In this document: positions 29,779-37,400 of the stretch, piece after piece
How the letters are laid out: each line of letters begins with the position of its first letter
How positions within the stretch are numbered: position 1 is the first letter of the stretch
Source of the DNA: CAVQFD01 sp963724695
GTDB lineage: Bacteria > Acidobacteriota > Vicinamibacteria > Vicinamibacterales > CAVVIG01
Length of the DNA stretch: 64,000 nt
Direction: 5' to 3'
NCBI GenBank assembly: GCA_963724695.1
Contig: CAVRVW010000001.1
Coordinates: 248,001-312,000, forward strand
Notes under the pieces: model-generated
What the model was told of the DNA's origin: nothing
Database searches by the model: none
Seen by the model: only the letters and a program-made list of their open reading frames with translations
Program-made: the position numbers and the translations under genes

Positions 29779-30725
29779 TCGGTCACCCTCGGATCGACGA
29801 AGGCCAGCGCCGCGTCGGACAGGAGGGTCCCCGCCGCCAGGAAGACGGACCCGGCGGCCGCGCAGCCGGCGACCAGGTAGACGTCGCGCGCGCGGAGCGC
29901 CTCGAGCATCAACTGGCCGAGACCCGGCCACGCCGTGACGATCTCCACCGCGAACGACCCGCTGAGCAACGTGCCCACGACAAGGCCATAGATGGAAACG
30001 ATCGGACGGATGCCGAGACGGAGCGCGTCGCGCCAGACGATCCGCGCGCGAGGCACGCCGCGCGAGACTGCCGCGCGCACGAACGGCGCCTGGAAGACCT
30101 CGTGCATCGACTGCGATTGCAGGCGCTCGAACATGGCGGACAGAGGCAGGGCCAGCGCAAGCACCGGCACGACCATGTGCCGAGCGAGGTCCGCCAGGCC
30201 CGCGAGGCCCGGGGGGGCGTCTGCCGAACGCATCCCCGCGATCGGCAGCCATCCGGACCGCGCGGCAAGAAACAGGAGGAAGAGCGACGTCAAGAGCGGC
30301 GGTGTGGAAACCAGGATCACCGAGACCCCCCGCACCAGCGCGGTGAAGACCCCTGGCGCCCGCGTCCCGGTCACGACGCCGAGTGGGAGTCCGACCAGGG
30401 AGGCCACGAGCAGGGCACTGAGCGCAAGGAGCGCCGTGTTGGCGGCGCGTTCTGGAATGAGGTCGGCCACCGGCCGGTCGTAGGCCAGCGAACGGCCGAA
30501 GTCCATGCGAAGGGCCCCGCCGATCCAGGAGCGATACTGCTCCGCCAGCGGACGATCGAGGCCGTACCGCGCCCGCATGTCTTCGATCGTCGCGGCCTTC
30601 GCGATCCCCAGCGAGTCGACGGCGAAGTCTCCTGGCGCGAGGCGCGTGAGGACGAGCGACGCGGAGGACACGGCGAACACCAGGAAGATCGCGAACAGCA
30701 GGCGCCGCAGAAGGTACGGCAGCAC
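29775..30725 (-). CDS. Peptide-type ABC transporter permease (DppB/OppB family)
   Basis: 316 residues. It begins MLPYLLRRLLFAIFLVFAVS, a DppB-type first helix, followed by RLAPGDF, the YGLDRPLAEQYRSWIGGAL segment and later helices. The EAA coupling loop is PFVRAAVSRGVPRARIVWRD. It starts with GTG at 30725, one base after the binding-protein stop, and forms the membrane pore together with the DppC-like partner. Confidence 0.88.
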   Translation of the reverse strand: MLPYLLRRLLFAIFLVFAVSSASLVLTRLAPGDFAVDSLGIAKAATIEDMRARYGLDRPLAEQYRSWIGGALRMDFGRSLAYDRPVADLIPERAANTALLALSALLVASLVGLPLGVVTGTRAPGVFTALVRGVSVILVSTPPLLTSLFLLFLAARSGWLPIAGMRSADAPPGLAGLADLARHMVVPVLALALPLSAMFERLQSQSMHEVFQAPFVRAAVSRGVPRARIVWRDALRLGIRPIVSIYGLVVGTLLSGSFAVEIVTAWPGLGQLMLEALRARDVYLVAGCAAAGSVFLAAGTLLSDAALAFVDPRVTE

Positions 30726-30726
30726 C

Positions 30727-32478
30727 CTAGTGCACTCCGAGGGTGTCCGCGGACCACAACAGCTGCGGACGCGCGATCGCCGGTGTCAGGTTCGCTGCCC
30801 TCGCCGACGTCGCGACGAACACCTTGGGCGCCACGAAATGCACGACCGGGAGGTGCTCGGCATAGATGCGCTGGACCTCATCGAAGAGCCGCTTCCGCTC
30901 CGCATCGTCGACCGAGGTGCTTTGAGCGAGCATCAGCGTGTCGATCCGGCGCTCCCACTCCGTGGCCGGCGTGGGCTGGGCGAGGTTCCAGACGCGCGAT
31001 CCGCCGGCGCTGAACCAGTAGTCCGGGTTGAGCGCGGGGTCCGTGTCCGATGTGCCGACGCGAATGTAGACCGCATCGTACCCGCGGCCGGAGAGGAACC
31101 GCTGGACGACCGCGTTTCGATCGAGCGGCGACACGTCCACGACGAGGCCGACCTTGCGCAGCTCGTCGCGAATCACGGCGGACCCGCGTTCGAGGGCTGT
31201 TTGCCCCTTCTGCGTGAGGAGCGAGAAGCGCGCGGCCCGGCCCTGCGCGTCTTCGGCCAGGCCGTCGCCGTTCCTGTCGGCGAGCCCAATCGACGCCAGG
31301 AGCGCCCTGGCGCGCTCGGGATCATGGGGCGTCTGGGGAAGGTCCCGGTTGTACCACTTCTTGTTGGCGGTCGTGATGGGGCCGAATGCCGGCGCACCCG
31401 CTCCGAGGTACACCGCGTCGTTGAAGGCGCTGCGATCCACGGCCAGGGAGATCGCCTGGCGCAGCTCGTCCCGCTGGAGCCACCCGGCACGCGGATCGCC
31501 GGCAAAGGCGCCGGGCTTGAGATTGATCCAGAAGCTCTCGGGGTCGTACCCGACGCCGAGATCCAGCAGCTGGACGCGGCCGGCATCCGCGGCACGCTTC
31601 AGCGGCGCGAAGTCCTCGGGCCGCACCTCGGAGTTGGTGGTGTCGAGCTGTCCGGCCTCGAGCCGCAGCACCTGCGCCGCCTGCTCGGGGACGACGTCGA
31701 CGACGATGCGGTCCAGATACGGAAGAGGCGTTCCGTTCGAGTCTTTTCTGAAGTAGTGAGGGTTCCTGGCAAAGGAGAGCCGCTGCCCGGGAACGTACTC
31801 GACGAGGACGAAAGGCCCGAGCCCGACGACCTGGTCGACGGGCGTGCCCAGACCCCACGCACCCGCGAACTTTCCGCTCGCCAGGACGGGCTCGAGCACG
31901 TGCTTCGGCAGGATCGGCAGGTTGTCGAGCAGGCGCAGGCCGGGGCCGAAAGGCTTCGCAAAGGTAATGATGATGGTTCTGGCGTCCTGCGCGGTCACCA
32001 CGAGGGGCTGGCCGCCGGCCACCAGCGAGTCCGCCATCACGCTTCCGGCGGCCCGGTCGTACGCCGCACGAAACGAAAACAGGACATCGTCAGAGGTGAG
32101 GGGGCGGCCGTCGGAAAACGCCAGACCGTCGCGCAGCGTGAGCGTGTACTCGCGGCCGTCCGCCGACATCGCCCAGCGCTCGGCGAGCCACGGCTCGAGC
32201 TCCTGGGTGACGCGGTTGACCCGAACGAGCTTGGCCTGGGTCAGATGGGTGACGAGATCGGTCGAGGCGTCGTGACGTGTGTACCAGTTGAACGACTGAG
32301 GCTCCGCGCTGACGGCGACCCGGAGCTCTCCGCCGGGACGAACACGCTTCGTGGCGGCGGAAGATTCGTCGTCGGGCGGTCGGTCCGAAGGGCGTGAACA
32401 ACCGAACGAGGCCCCGACGAGAGCCAGGGCGGCGGCCCACGTCAGCAAACTTGGCCTGCAGTGGCTGAATGCGCTCAA
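30727..32478 (-). CDS. Extracellular solute-binding lipoprotein, family 5
   Basis: 583 residues. Signal helix LLTWAAALALVGASFGC ends in a lipobox Cys. SBP_bac_5 features include GGELRVAVSAEPQSFNWYTR, YTLTLRDGLAFSDGRPLTSD, DVLFSFRAAYDRAAG and VGLGPFVLVEYVPGQRLSFA. Such proteins capture peptides or other small solutes. The TTG at 32478 follows a GAGGCAG ribosome site; an internal TTG near the signal helix is an alternative. It is the first gene of a seven-gene minus-strand run and a perfect palindrome lies 14 bases upstream. Glycine/hydroxyproline-containing peptides are a possible ligand given the downstream enzymes, but this is inference. Confidence 0.9.
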   Translation of the reverse strand: MSAFSHCRPSLLTWAAALALVGASFGCSRPSDRPPDDESSAATKRVRPGGELRVAVSAEPQSFNWYTRHDASTDLVTHLTQAKLVRVNRVTQELEPWLAERWAMSADGREYTLTLRDGLAFSDGRPLTSDDVLFSFRAAYDRAAGSVMADSLVAGGQPLVVTAQDARTIIITFAKPFGPGLRLLDNLPILPKHVLEPVLASGKFAGAWGLGTPVDQVVGLGPFVLVEYVPGQRLSFARNPHYFRKDSNGTPLPYLDRIVVDVVPEQAAQVLRLEAGQLDTTNSEVRPEDFAPLKRAADAGRVQLLDLGVGYDPESFWINLKPGAFAGDPRAGWLQRDELRQAISLAVDRSAFNDAVYLGAGAPAFGPITTANKKWYNRDLPQTPHDPERARALLASIGLADRNGDGLAEDAQGRAARFSLLTQKGQTALERGSAVIRDELRKVGLVVDVSPLDRNAVVQRFLSGRGYDAVYIRVGTSDTDPALNPDYWFSAGGSRVWNLAQPTPATEWERRIDTLMLAQSTSVDDAERKRLFDEVQRIYAEHLPVVHFVAPKVFVATSARAANLTPAIARPQLLWSADTLGVH

Positions 32479-32491
32479 AAAGCTGCCTCGG

Positions 32492-32509
32492 CGGCCAATA
32501 GATTGGCCG
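32492..32509. promoter_or_regulatory. Palindromic operator candidate upstream of the transporter operon
   Basis: CGGCCAATAGATTGGCCG has perfect 8-base arms around AG. It ends 14 bases before the TTG start at 32478, where a repressor would block transcription or translation. No regulator gene of an obvious matching family is adjacent except the small HTH protein at 32765. Confidence 0.45.
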
Positions 32510-32718
32510 ATCAGAATTGTGTGCAGCTCTGCCTCCCGCGTTCACTTTGCGTGCAAAAGTGCGGGTTTACCCCAGGGAGGCTCGGCCAGACGGTCAGGTT
32601 CTTGACCGCCGACTCAACGGGAACCGCCACTGACGGCAGACCATCCTAGCCGAACAACCCGAACAAGTACAGCGACTTAAGGCATTCGCTGCCTACCCCG
32701 TACGAACGCGGCTGGGTC

Positions 32719-32732
32719 GGCACTACTCGTGC
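32719..32732 (+). promoter_or_regulatory. Sigma-54-type (-24/-12) promoter
   Basis: GGCACTACTCGTGC has the GG-N10-GC spacing of sigma-54 promoters, with GGCAC matching the -24 box well and GTGC giving a partial -12 box. Transcription would start around 32744, about 20 bases before the HTH start. A sigma-54 activator is encoded 4.6 kb downstream in the same locus. Confidence 0.55.
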
Positions 32733-32764
32733 CTTTGTAGATCGGCATGTTGGAGGTTTCATTC

Positions 32765-32998
32765 ATGCCGTCTCTCGCGCACGAAGCTGTCACCAGCACT
32801 GGTCCTCGTATCGGGCGGAGCGTCTCACTCGACCACGCGGCGGCGCTCCTCGGCGTGTCCCGCCGGACCATTTACAACCGGATTCGTGAAGGCCGCCTGC
32901 AGACCATCCGCACGCTCGGCGGCAGCCAGCGCGTCGTGCTCGACTCAGTACACCTCGCGAGCCCGGCTTCCGGAACGGGTCCGGACCGGCGTCTCTAA
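32765..32998 (+). CDS. Small helix-turn-helix DNA-binding protein (copy 1)
   Basis: 77 residues. The core VSLDHAAALLGVSRRTIYNR is followed by IREGRLQTIRTLGGSQRVVL: an excisionase/MerR-like winged HTH fragment. A GGAGG at 32752-32756 lies 8 bases before the ATG at 32765 and decides that start over the ATG at 32747. It precedes the subtilase by 29 bases. A clearly related protein (copy 2) lies at 40085-40303 on the other strand, at the opposite end of this locus. Probably a local regulator; no integrase is present, so an excisionase role is not supported. Confidence 0.8.
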   Translation: MPSLAHEAVTSTGPRIGRSVSLDHAAALLGVSRRTIYNRIREGRLQTIRTLGGSQRVVLDSVHLASPASGTGPDRRL

Positions 32999-33027
32999 CG
33001 CACGACTTGGAACGGGAGCGATCACCC

Positions 33028-34763
33028 ATGGTCAACCGCACCCTCAGTCGCCGCATCCTTACCGCCGCCGCGGTCGTCACCGTCTCGTTCGGGCTGGTGG
33101 AGAGCGTCTCCGCCCAGCCGCGGGCGCGCCGGGCGAGACTCAGCGCCGATCTGGCCGGGCACGTGTCGACGGGATCAGCGGGCGTGGACGTGATCGTTCA
33201 CGGCACAGCGGCGGAGGTCGAGGCGCTGGCCGCGCGGTACAACGTGCGGATCAAGCGGCAGCTGCGGAGCGGCGCGGTCTTGCGGGTGACGGGCGGTCAG
33301 CTGGCGGCGATCCAGGATGACGGCGCGCAGGAGCACATCTCGTCGGATACGCCGATCCGGTCCTCGGCGGACGTGACCGCGGAGACGATCGGGGCCGATC
33401 GGGTGTGGGAGGGAGTGGGCTCGATCTCTCCGCTTACCGGCGATGGGGTCGGCGTGGCCGTGATCGACTCTGGAGTGGACGCACGGCACGCGGCCTTGCG
33501 GAACCGGGTGGTGGCATCGGTCGACTTCACTGGCGGCGACGGCGTGGACCGTTACGGCCACGGCACGCACGTGGCGGCGACGATTGCCGGGCGCGCGGGG
33601 CGGACGGCGGACACGGCCGAGTTCCGCGGCATTGCTTCGGGGGCGCACATCATCAGCCTGCGGGTGCTGGGCGACGATGGTTCGGGTGTGGCGAGCAGCG
33701 TCATCGAAGCCATCGACTGGGCGATTGAGCACCAGCGTCGGTACAACATCCGGATCATCAACCTCTCGCTCGGTGGCCCGGTCGTGCAGTCGTATCGTGA
33801 CGATCCGTTGTGCGAGGCCGTCGATCGCGCGATCGACGCCGGGATCGTGGTAGTGGCCTCGGCGGGCAACCATGGTCGGACCGACGATGGGCGGCGCATC
33901 TACGGCGGCGTCACGTCGCCGGGGAATCATCCTGGCGTGATCACGGTCGGCGCGCTCGACACCAAGCAGACGCCGGATCGGTCCGACGACAGCGTGGCGG
34001 CGTGGTCCTCGCGCGGGCCGACGATGTATGACCTGGTGATGAAGCCGGATCTGGTGGCGCCAGGCAGCCGGGTGACGTCGGCGGAGGCGGCCGGGTCGTA
34101 TCTGTCGACGGCATTTCCGCAGCGTCATGTGGCGGGGACTGGTGCGACGGGCTACATGCAGCTGTCGGGGACGAGCATGGCGGCGAGCGTGGTGAGCGGG
34201 TCGGCGGCGTTGCTGCTCGAGAGCCGTCCTCGCCTCTCGCCGAGAGAGACCAAGCTCGCGCTGCAGATGACGAGTTCCTTCCTGGCTTCGGACGGGCTCC
34301 TAACAAGCGGAGCCGGAAGCGTTCGGATATCCACCACCGTTCAAGTCGCCCGTGGTGTGAGAAACATGCAACGAGCCGCGACAGTCATCTGGGGCCAGAG
34401 TCTCGGCGACACGATCATCTGGGGCCAGAGTGTGGGCGACACCATCATCTGGGGCCAAAGTGCGCGCGCGACACCATCATCTGGGGTCAGAGCGCGAGCG
34501 ACACCATCATCTGGGGTCAGAGCGACACGATCATCTGGGGCCAGAGCGCGAGCGACACGATCATCTGGGGCCAGAGCGCCAGCGACACCATCATCTGGGG
34601 CCAGAATCGCCGGCGACACGATCATCTGGGGCCGAGCGCCGGCGACACGATCATCTGGGGCCAGACCGCCGGCGGGTCGCCGGCGACACGATCATCTGGG
34701 GCCAGAGTGCCGCGCGACACCATCATCTGGGGCCAGGCGACGGAGACGGGATTCTTGGACTAG
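33028..34763 (+). CDS. Secreted subtilisin-like protease with C-terminal IIWGQ repeats (frame breaks in the repeats)
   Basis: The signal peptide (RRILTAAAVVTVSFGLVESV, cleavage near SAQP) is followed by an inhibitor-like propeptide (DVIVHGTAAEVEALAARYNV) and an S8 domain. The catalytic Asp is in VGVAVIDSGVDARH, the His in YGHGTHVAATIAG, and the Ser in QLSGTSMAASVVSGSAALLL; the oxyanion Asn is in ASAGNHG. From about residue 450 the protein becomes a tandem array of a 10-residue unit like GDTIIWGQSV. Several indels scramble the array's frame, but the last copy leads to WGQATETGFLD and a TAG at 34761. Corrected length is about 578 residues. Residues 1-450 are one clean frame. Homologous tails occur in other subtilases; their function is not known to me. 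Confidence 0.88.
34384..34747 (+). repeat. Tandem array of 30-bp units encoding IIWGQ
   Basis: Twelve copies of ATCATCTGGGGC/T (the first begins GTC) occur in phase or near phase, mostly spaced 30 bases apart. The encoded unit is about [GAS][DS]TIIWGQS[AV]. One unit is short (24 bases) and one is stretched by a GGCGGGTCGCC insertion. Identity at DNA level is very high, which suggests recent expansion. Indels between copies break the reading frame, as expected both from slippage and from read errors in repeats. Confidence 0.9.
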
Positions 34764-34779
34764 TCCAAGAGTGTTTTTT
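34753..34779 (+). terminator. Rho-independent terminator after the subtilase
   Basis: TCTTGGACTAGTCCAAGA is a perfect palindrome (about 7-bp stem with a CTAG loop) followed by GTGTTTTTT. The protease stop TAG lies inside the loop, so the gene ends within its own terminator. Downstream DNA is clearly less GC-rich. Confidence 0.75.
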
Positions 34780-34808
34780 GATTAGCAATCTGAGTAAAGG
34801 AGCGAAAG

Positions 34809-34838
34809 ATGCGCACTCTAATCGTTTGGGGCAGCTAG
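34809..34838 (+). CDS. Nine-codon ORF MRTLIVWGS between the subtilase and HD-GYP genes
   Basis: ATG at 34809 is preceded, 6 bases upstream, by the strong ribosome site AAAGGAG (34796-34802) and ends at TAG 34836-34838. The peptide MRTLIVWGS ends in IVWGS, echoing the IIWGQS repeat of the upstream protease although the DNA is different. It sits between the protease terminator and the HD-GYP gene, 13 bases before a hairpin that covers the HD-GYP start. It may be a leader peptide, a signal peptide, or a coincidence. Translation is not proved. Confidence 0.5.
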   Translation: MRTLIVWGS

Positions 34839-34851
34839 GCCGATAAGTCAA

Positions 34852-34877
34852 AGGCCGCGGGGTGTCCGTGGCGGCCT
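34852..34877 (+). promoter_or_regulatory. Hairpin occluding the HD-GYP start region
   Basis: AGGCCGC (34852-34858) pairs with GCGGCCT (34871-34877) around a 12-base loop, ending 2 bases before the ATG at 34880. No free Shine-Dalgarno is visible for that ATG. Ribosomes translating the nine-codon ORF would stop 13 bases upstream, so coupling or attenuation is conceivable. Confidence 0.45.
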
Positions 34878-34879
34878 GA

Positions 34880-37255
34880 ATGTCAGAATTTTCGAAGCTC
34901 AAGCCGCTCGCTAGAGCCTATGTGGTCTCGGTGGTCGTCGTCGGGGCACTGGTCCTGGCCGCGTCCGCTTTTAGCCTCTACAGGGATCCCCTTGGCTCGC
35001 GATGGTTTGTTCTCGCGCTCCTGACCCTTCTCACGGGATCCTTCACGGTCAAGGTACCGTCAACGAACGCGAGTCTGTCGGTTTCCGAGACCTTCGTCTT
35101 CGCCTCCGTACTGCTGTTCGGTCCTGCCGCTGGAACAATAACCGTCTTACTCGAGTGCCTGATCATCCTGTTCTGGATGCCGCCTCAGGGTAAACCGTTT
35201 CATCGGGTTCTGTTCAATCTTGCGGCACCGGCTGTGTCCATTTGGATCTCCGGGACAGTGTTCTTCCTGGTGTCTCCATTTCAACCTGCATCACAAGCAG
35301 CGTTTACCCTTCAGTCTCTCTTCCTCCCCCTCGCTATCTTCACGGCTCTGTACTTTCTCCTCAACAGCTGGCTGGTCGCAATCGCCGTCGGCTTTGAAAC
35401 CGGTCAGAAGCCACGAGACATCTGGTGGATGAACTTTACCTGGCTCTCGGTGAACTACTTCAGCGGCGCGTCCGTCGCGGCCTTGCTTGTAACCTACATC
35501 AAGGACCTCGACCTCAGCGCCCTAGCAGTAATCATTCCTCTGCTGGTAGTTTCTTATCTCACTTTTCGCACAGCGATGGGGCGGGTTGAGGATAGCAACA
35601 ATCACTTGAGTGAGCTCAATCGTCTATACCTCTCCACGATTGAGACTCTGGCAATGGCAATTGATGCGAAGGACCAAATAACGCACGGACACATTCGACG
35701 GGTCCAAGCCTACACAATTGGGCTCGCGAGGCACGTCGGAATTGTTGATCAGACGCTTATAAAGGCCATCGAGGCCGCTGCTTTGCTGCACGACATGGGG
35801 AAGCTGGCAGTGCCGGAGTACATCCTAAACAAACCAGGAAAACTGACGACCGCTGAGTTCGCCAAGATGAAACTCCACGCAACAATCGGCGCGGACATTC
35901 TGACGGCGATCGAGTTCCCGTACCCGGTTGTCCCAATCGTGAGACATCATCACGAGAACTGGGACGGGACGGGCTATCCAGCAGGCCTCAAGGGGACGGA
36001 CATCCCGATTGGTGCTCGTATCCTGTCCGTCGTTGACTGCTTTGATGCACTGACATCGGATCGGCCATACCGCCCCCGATTGTCTGACGACGAGGCCATG
36101 AAGATCCTCATCGAGCGTAGAGGATCGATGTACGACCCGCTTATTGTCGACACCTTTTCGAGGGTGCATAGGGATATTGCACCCCTGCACTCGTCCATCA
36201 CGCTCCCGGGCCAAGTGCTTGAGGACATCACGAGCGCGCGAAGGCCACCCAGGAACCCAGGCCAAGCGAGTCTTGACGAGATTGCGGCTAGTGCTGAAGA
36301 GATGGCAGCAATGTATGCGCTGGGACGGGCCTTGGCCGGTCTCGGTGGCGTCCGGGAGACTGGCGATCTCCTTGCGAAGCACTTGAGGAGGCTTATTCCC
36401 TTCGTTCAATCGATCTTGTTCGTGTACGACACACGGTCAGATGAACTTGAGGCTAAGCATGCTTTCGGCGATCTTGCCCCCGCGATCAAGGGAATGAGAA
36501 TCTCGCTGGGGGAACGCCTCAGCGGCTGGGTCGCAGCCAATAGGCAGGTGATTCTCAACTCGGACCCCGTATTGGATTTGGGCGATATCGCCAGGACGGC
36601 TCAGCCTCGCCTCAAGTCATGCATAAGTGCTCCGATATTGTGTGGTGAAGAGCTCGTCGGCGTACTCTCTCTCTACGCCGAGGGCGTTGACTATTTCACC
36701 GAAGACCATCGGCGAGTTATCGAGACGGTCTCGGCGCTGATCGGCAAGGCCGTCAAGCATGCTTTGCCAGACCACTCGACCCTTCAGGGTGATCTCCCCC
36801 GATTGAGTCAATTCGAGGATCTGTTATCGAGCACTGGCAGCGACAAGCTGCGGGCGGACTCACAGCTGACGGTGCTTCTGGTCGAGTTTATGCCGACTGT
36901 CGACGGCTCACCGTCGGCTGTCACCCCGACGACCCGCGAGAGAATTTTCGCGCAGTGCGCAAGAAGCGTTCGAGGCATCGTCACTGAAGAGGACGTCCTT
37001 TTCAGATCAGAATCCGACGGCATTGTCGTTGTTCTGAGCAATCCGGACCGGCATCGCTCCGCGCGATTGGTCGGGCAGCTCAGAGAGCGATTGAGCGATC
37101 TGACGGCGCGCCTTGACACAGGCGTTCTCGTTCCCATCCAACCAGTTGTGTCGTGCGTCTCTTCGCCCTCGGACGGGGCCTCATTTCGAGAATTGTTGTC
37201 AGCTGCACACTGTCAGATGTCAGAACTCGCCGGCTCGTTCCGTTCGGTCCATTAA
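34880..37255 (+). CDS. Membrane HD-GYP phosphodiesterase with GAF and degenerate GGDEF-like domain
   Basis: 791 residues in one frame. Residues 1-235 contain seven or so hydrophobic helices forming a sensor-like membrane domain. The HD-GYP domain follows: HGHIRRVQAYTIGLARHVG, LLHDMGKLAVPEYILNKPGK, ATIGADIL, HHHENWDGTGYPAGLKGT and VVDCFDALTSDRPYR. All metal ligands and the GYP motif are present, so it may hydrolyse c-di-GMP or a related dinucleotide. A GAF-like domain lies near residues 470-640. The C-terminal 130 residues resemble a GGDEF fold, but the motif region reads FRSESDGIVVVLSNPD, so it is probably inactive. Codon use is less GC-rich than in the neighbours. Confidence 0.88.
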   Translation: MSEFSKLKPLARAYVVSVVVVGALVLAASAFSLYRDPLGSRWFVLALLTLLTGSFTVKVPSTNASLSVSETFVFASVLLFGPAAGTITVLLECLIILFWMPPQGKPFHRVLFNLAAPAVSIWISGTVFFLVSPFQPASQAAFTLQSLFLPLAIFTALYFLLNSWLVAIAVGFETGQKPRDIWWMNFTWLSVNYFSGASVAALLVTYIKDLDLSALAVIIPLLVVSYLTFRTAMGRVEDSNNHLSELNRLYLSTIETLAMAIDAKDQITHGHIRRVQAYTIGLARHVGIVDQTLIKAIEAAALLHDMGKLAVPEYILNKPGKLTTAEFAKMKLHATIGADILTAIEFPYPVVPIVRHHHENWDGTGYPAGLKGTDIPIGARILSVVDCFDALTSDRPYRPRLSDDEAMKILIERRGSMYDPLIVDTFSRVHRDIAPLHSSITLPGQVLEDITSARRPPRNPGQASLDEIAASAEEMAAMYALGRALAGLGGVRETGDLLAKHLRRLIPFVQSILFVYDTRSDELEAKHAFGDLAPAIKGMRISLGERLSGWVAANRQVILNSDPVLDLGDIARTAQPRLKSCISAPILCGEELVGVLSLYAEGVDYFTEDHRRVIETVSALIGKAVKHALPDHSTLQGDLPRLSQFEDLLSSTGSDKLRADSQLTVLLVEFMPTVDGSPSAVTPTTRERIFAQCARSVRGIVTEEDVLFRSESDGIVVVLSNPDRHRSARLVGQLRERLSDLTARLDTGVLVPIQPVVSCVSSPSDGASFRELLSAAHCQMSELAGSFRSVH

Positions 37256-37334
37256 AGGGTCTCGCGTCCGTGTCGGGGAGTCGTTACGCGGCTCATCCGA
37301 ACTTGTAGGCTGCACGCGAAGTGACCTCCCTCCA

Positions 37335-37363
37335 TTGACAGTGCCGTCGCAATAACCACAGTA
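37335..37363 (+). promoter_or_regulatory. Sigma-70-like promoter before the TPR/sigma-54 activator
   Basis: TTGACA (37335-37340) is followed after 18 bases by CAGTAT. The gene's ATG at 37401 is preceded by the ribosome site GAGGAG. This would give the activator a supply independent of sigma-54. Confidence 0.4.
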
Positions 37364-37400
37364 TTCCTGCGCGACAAAGCAGCAACGAGGAGTTGAGCCG

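Noticed and set aside
34384..34747. CRISPR-like array
   Set aside because: The 30-base units are contiguous, have no unique spacers and encode a protein repeat at the end of a subtilase; no cas genes are present.
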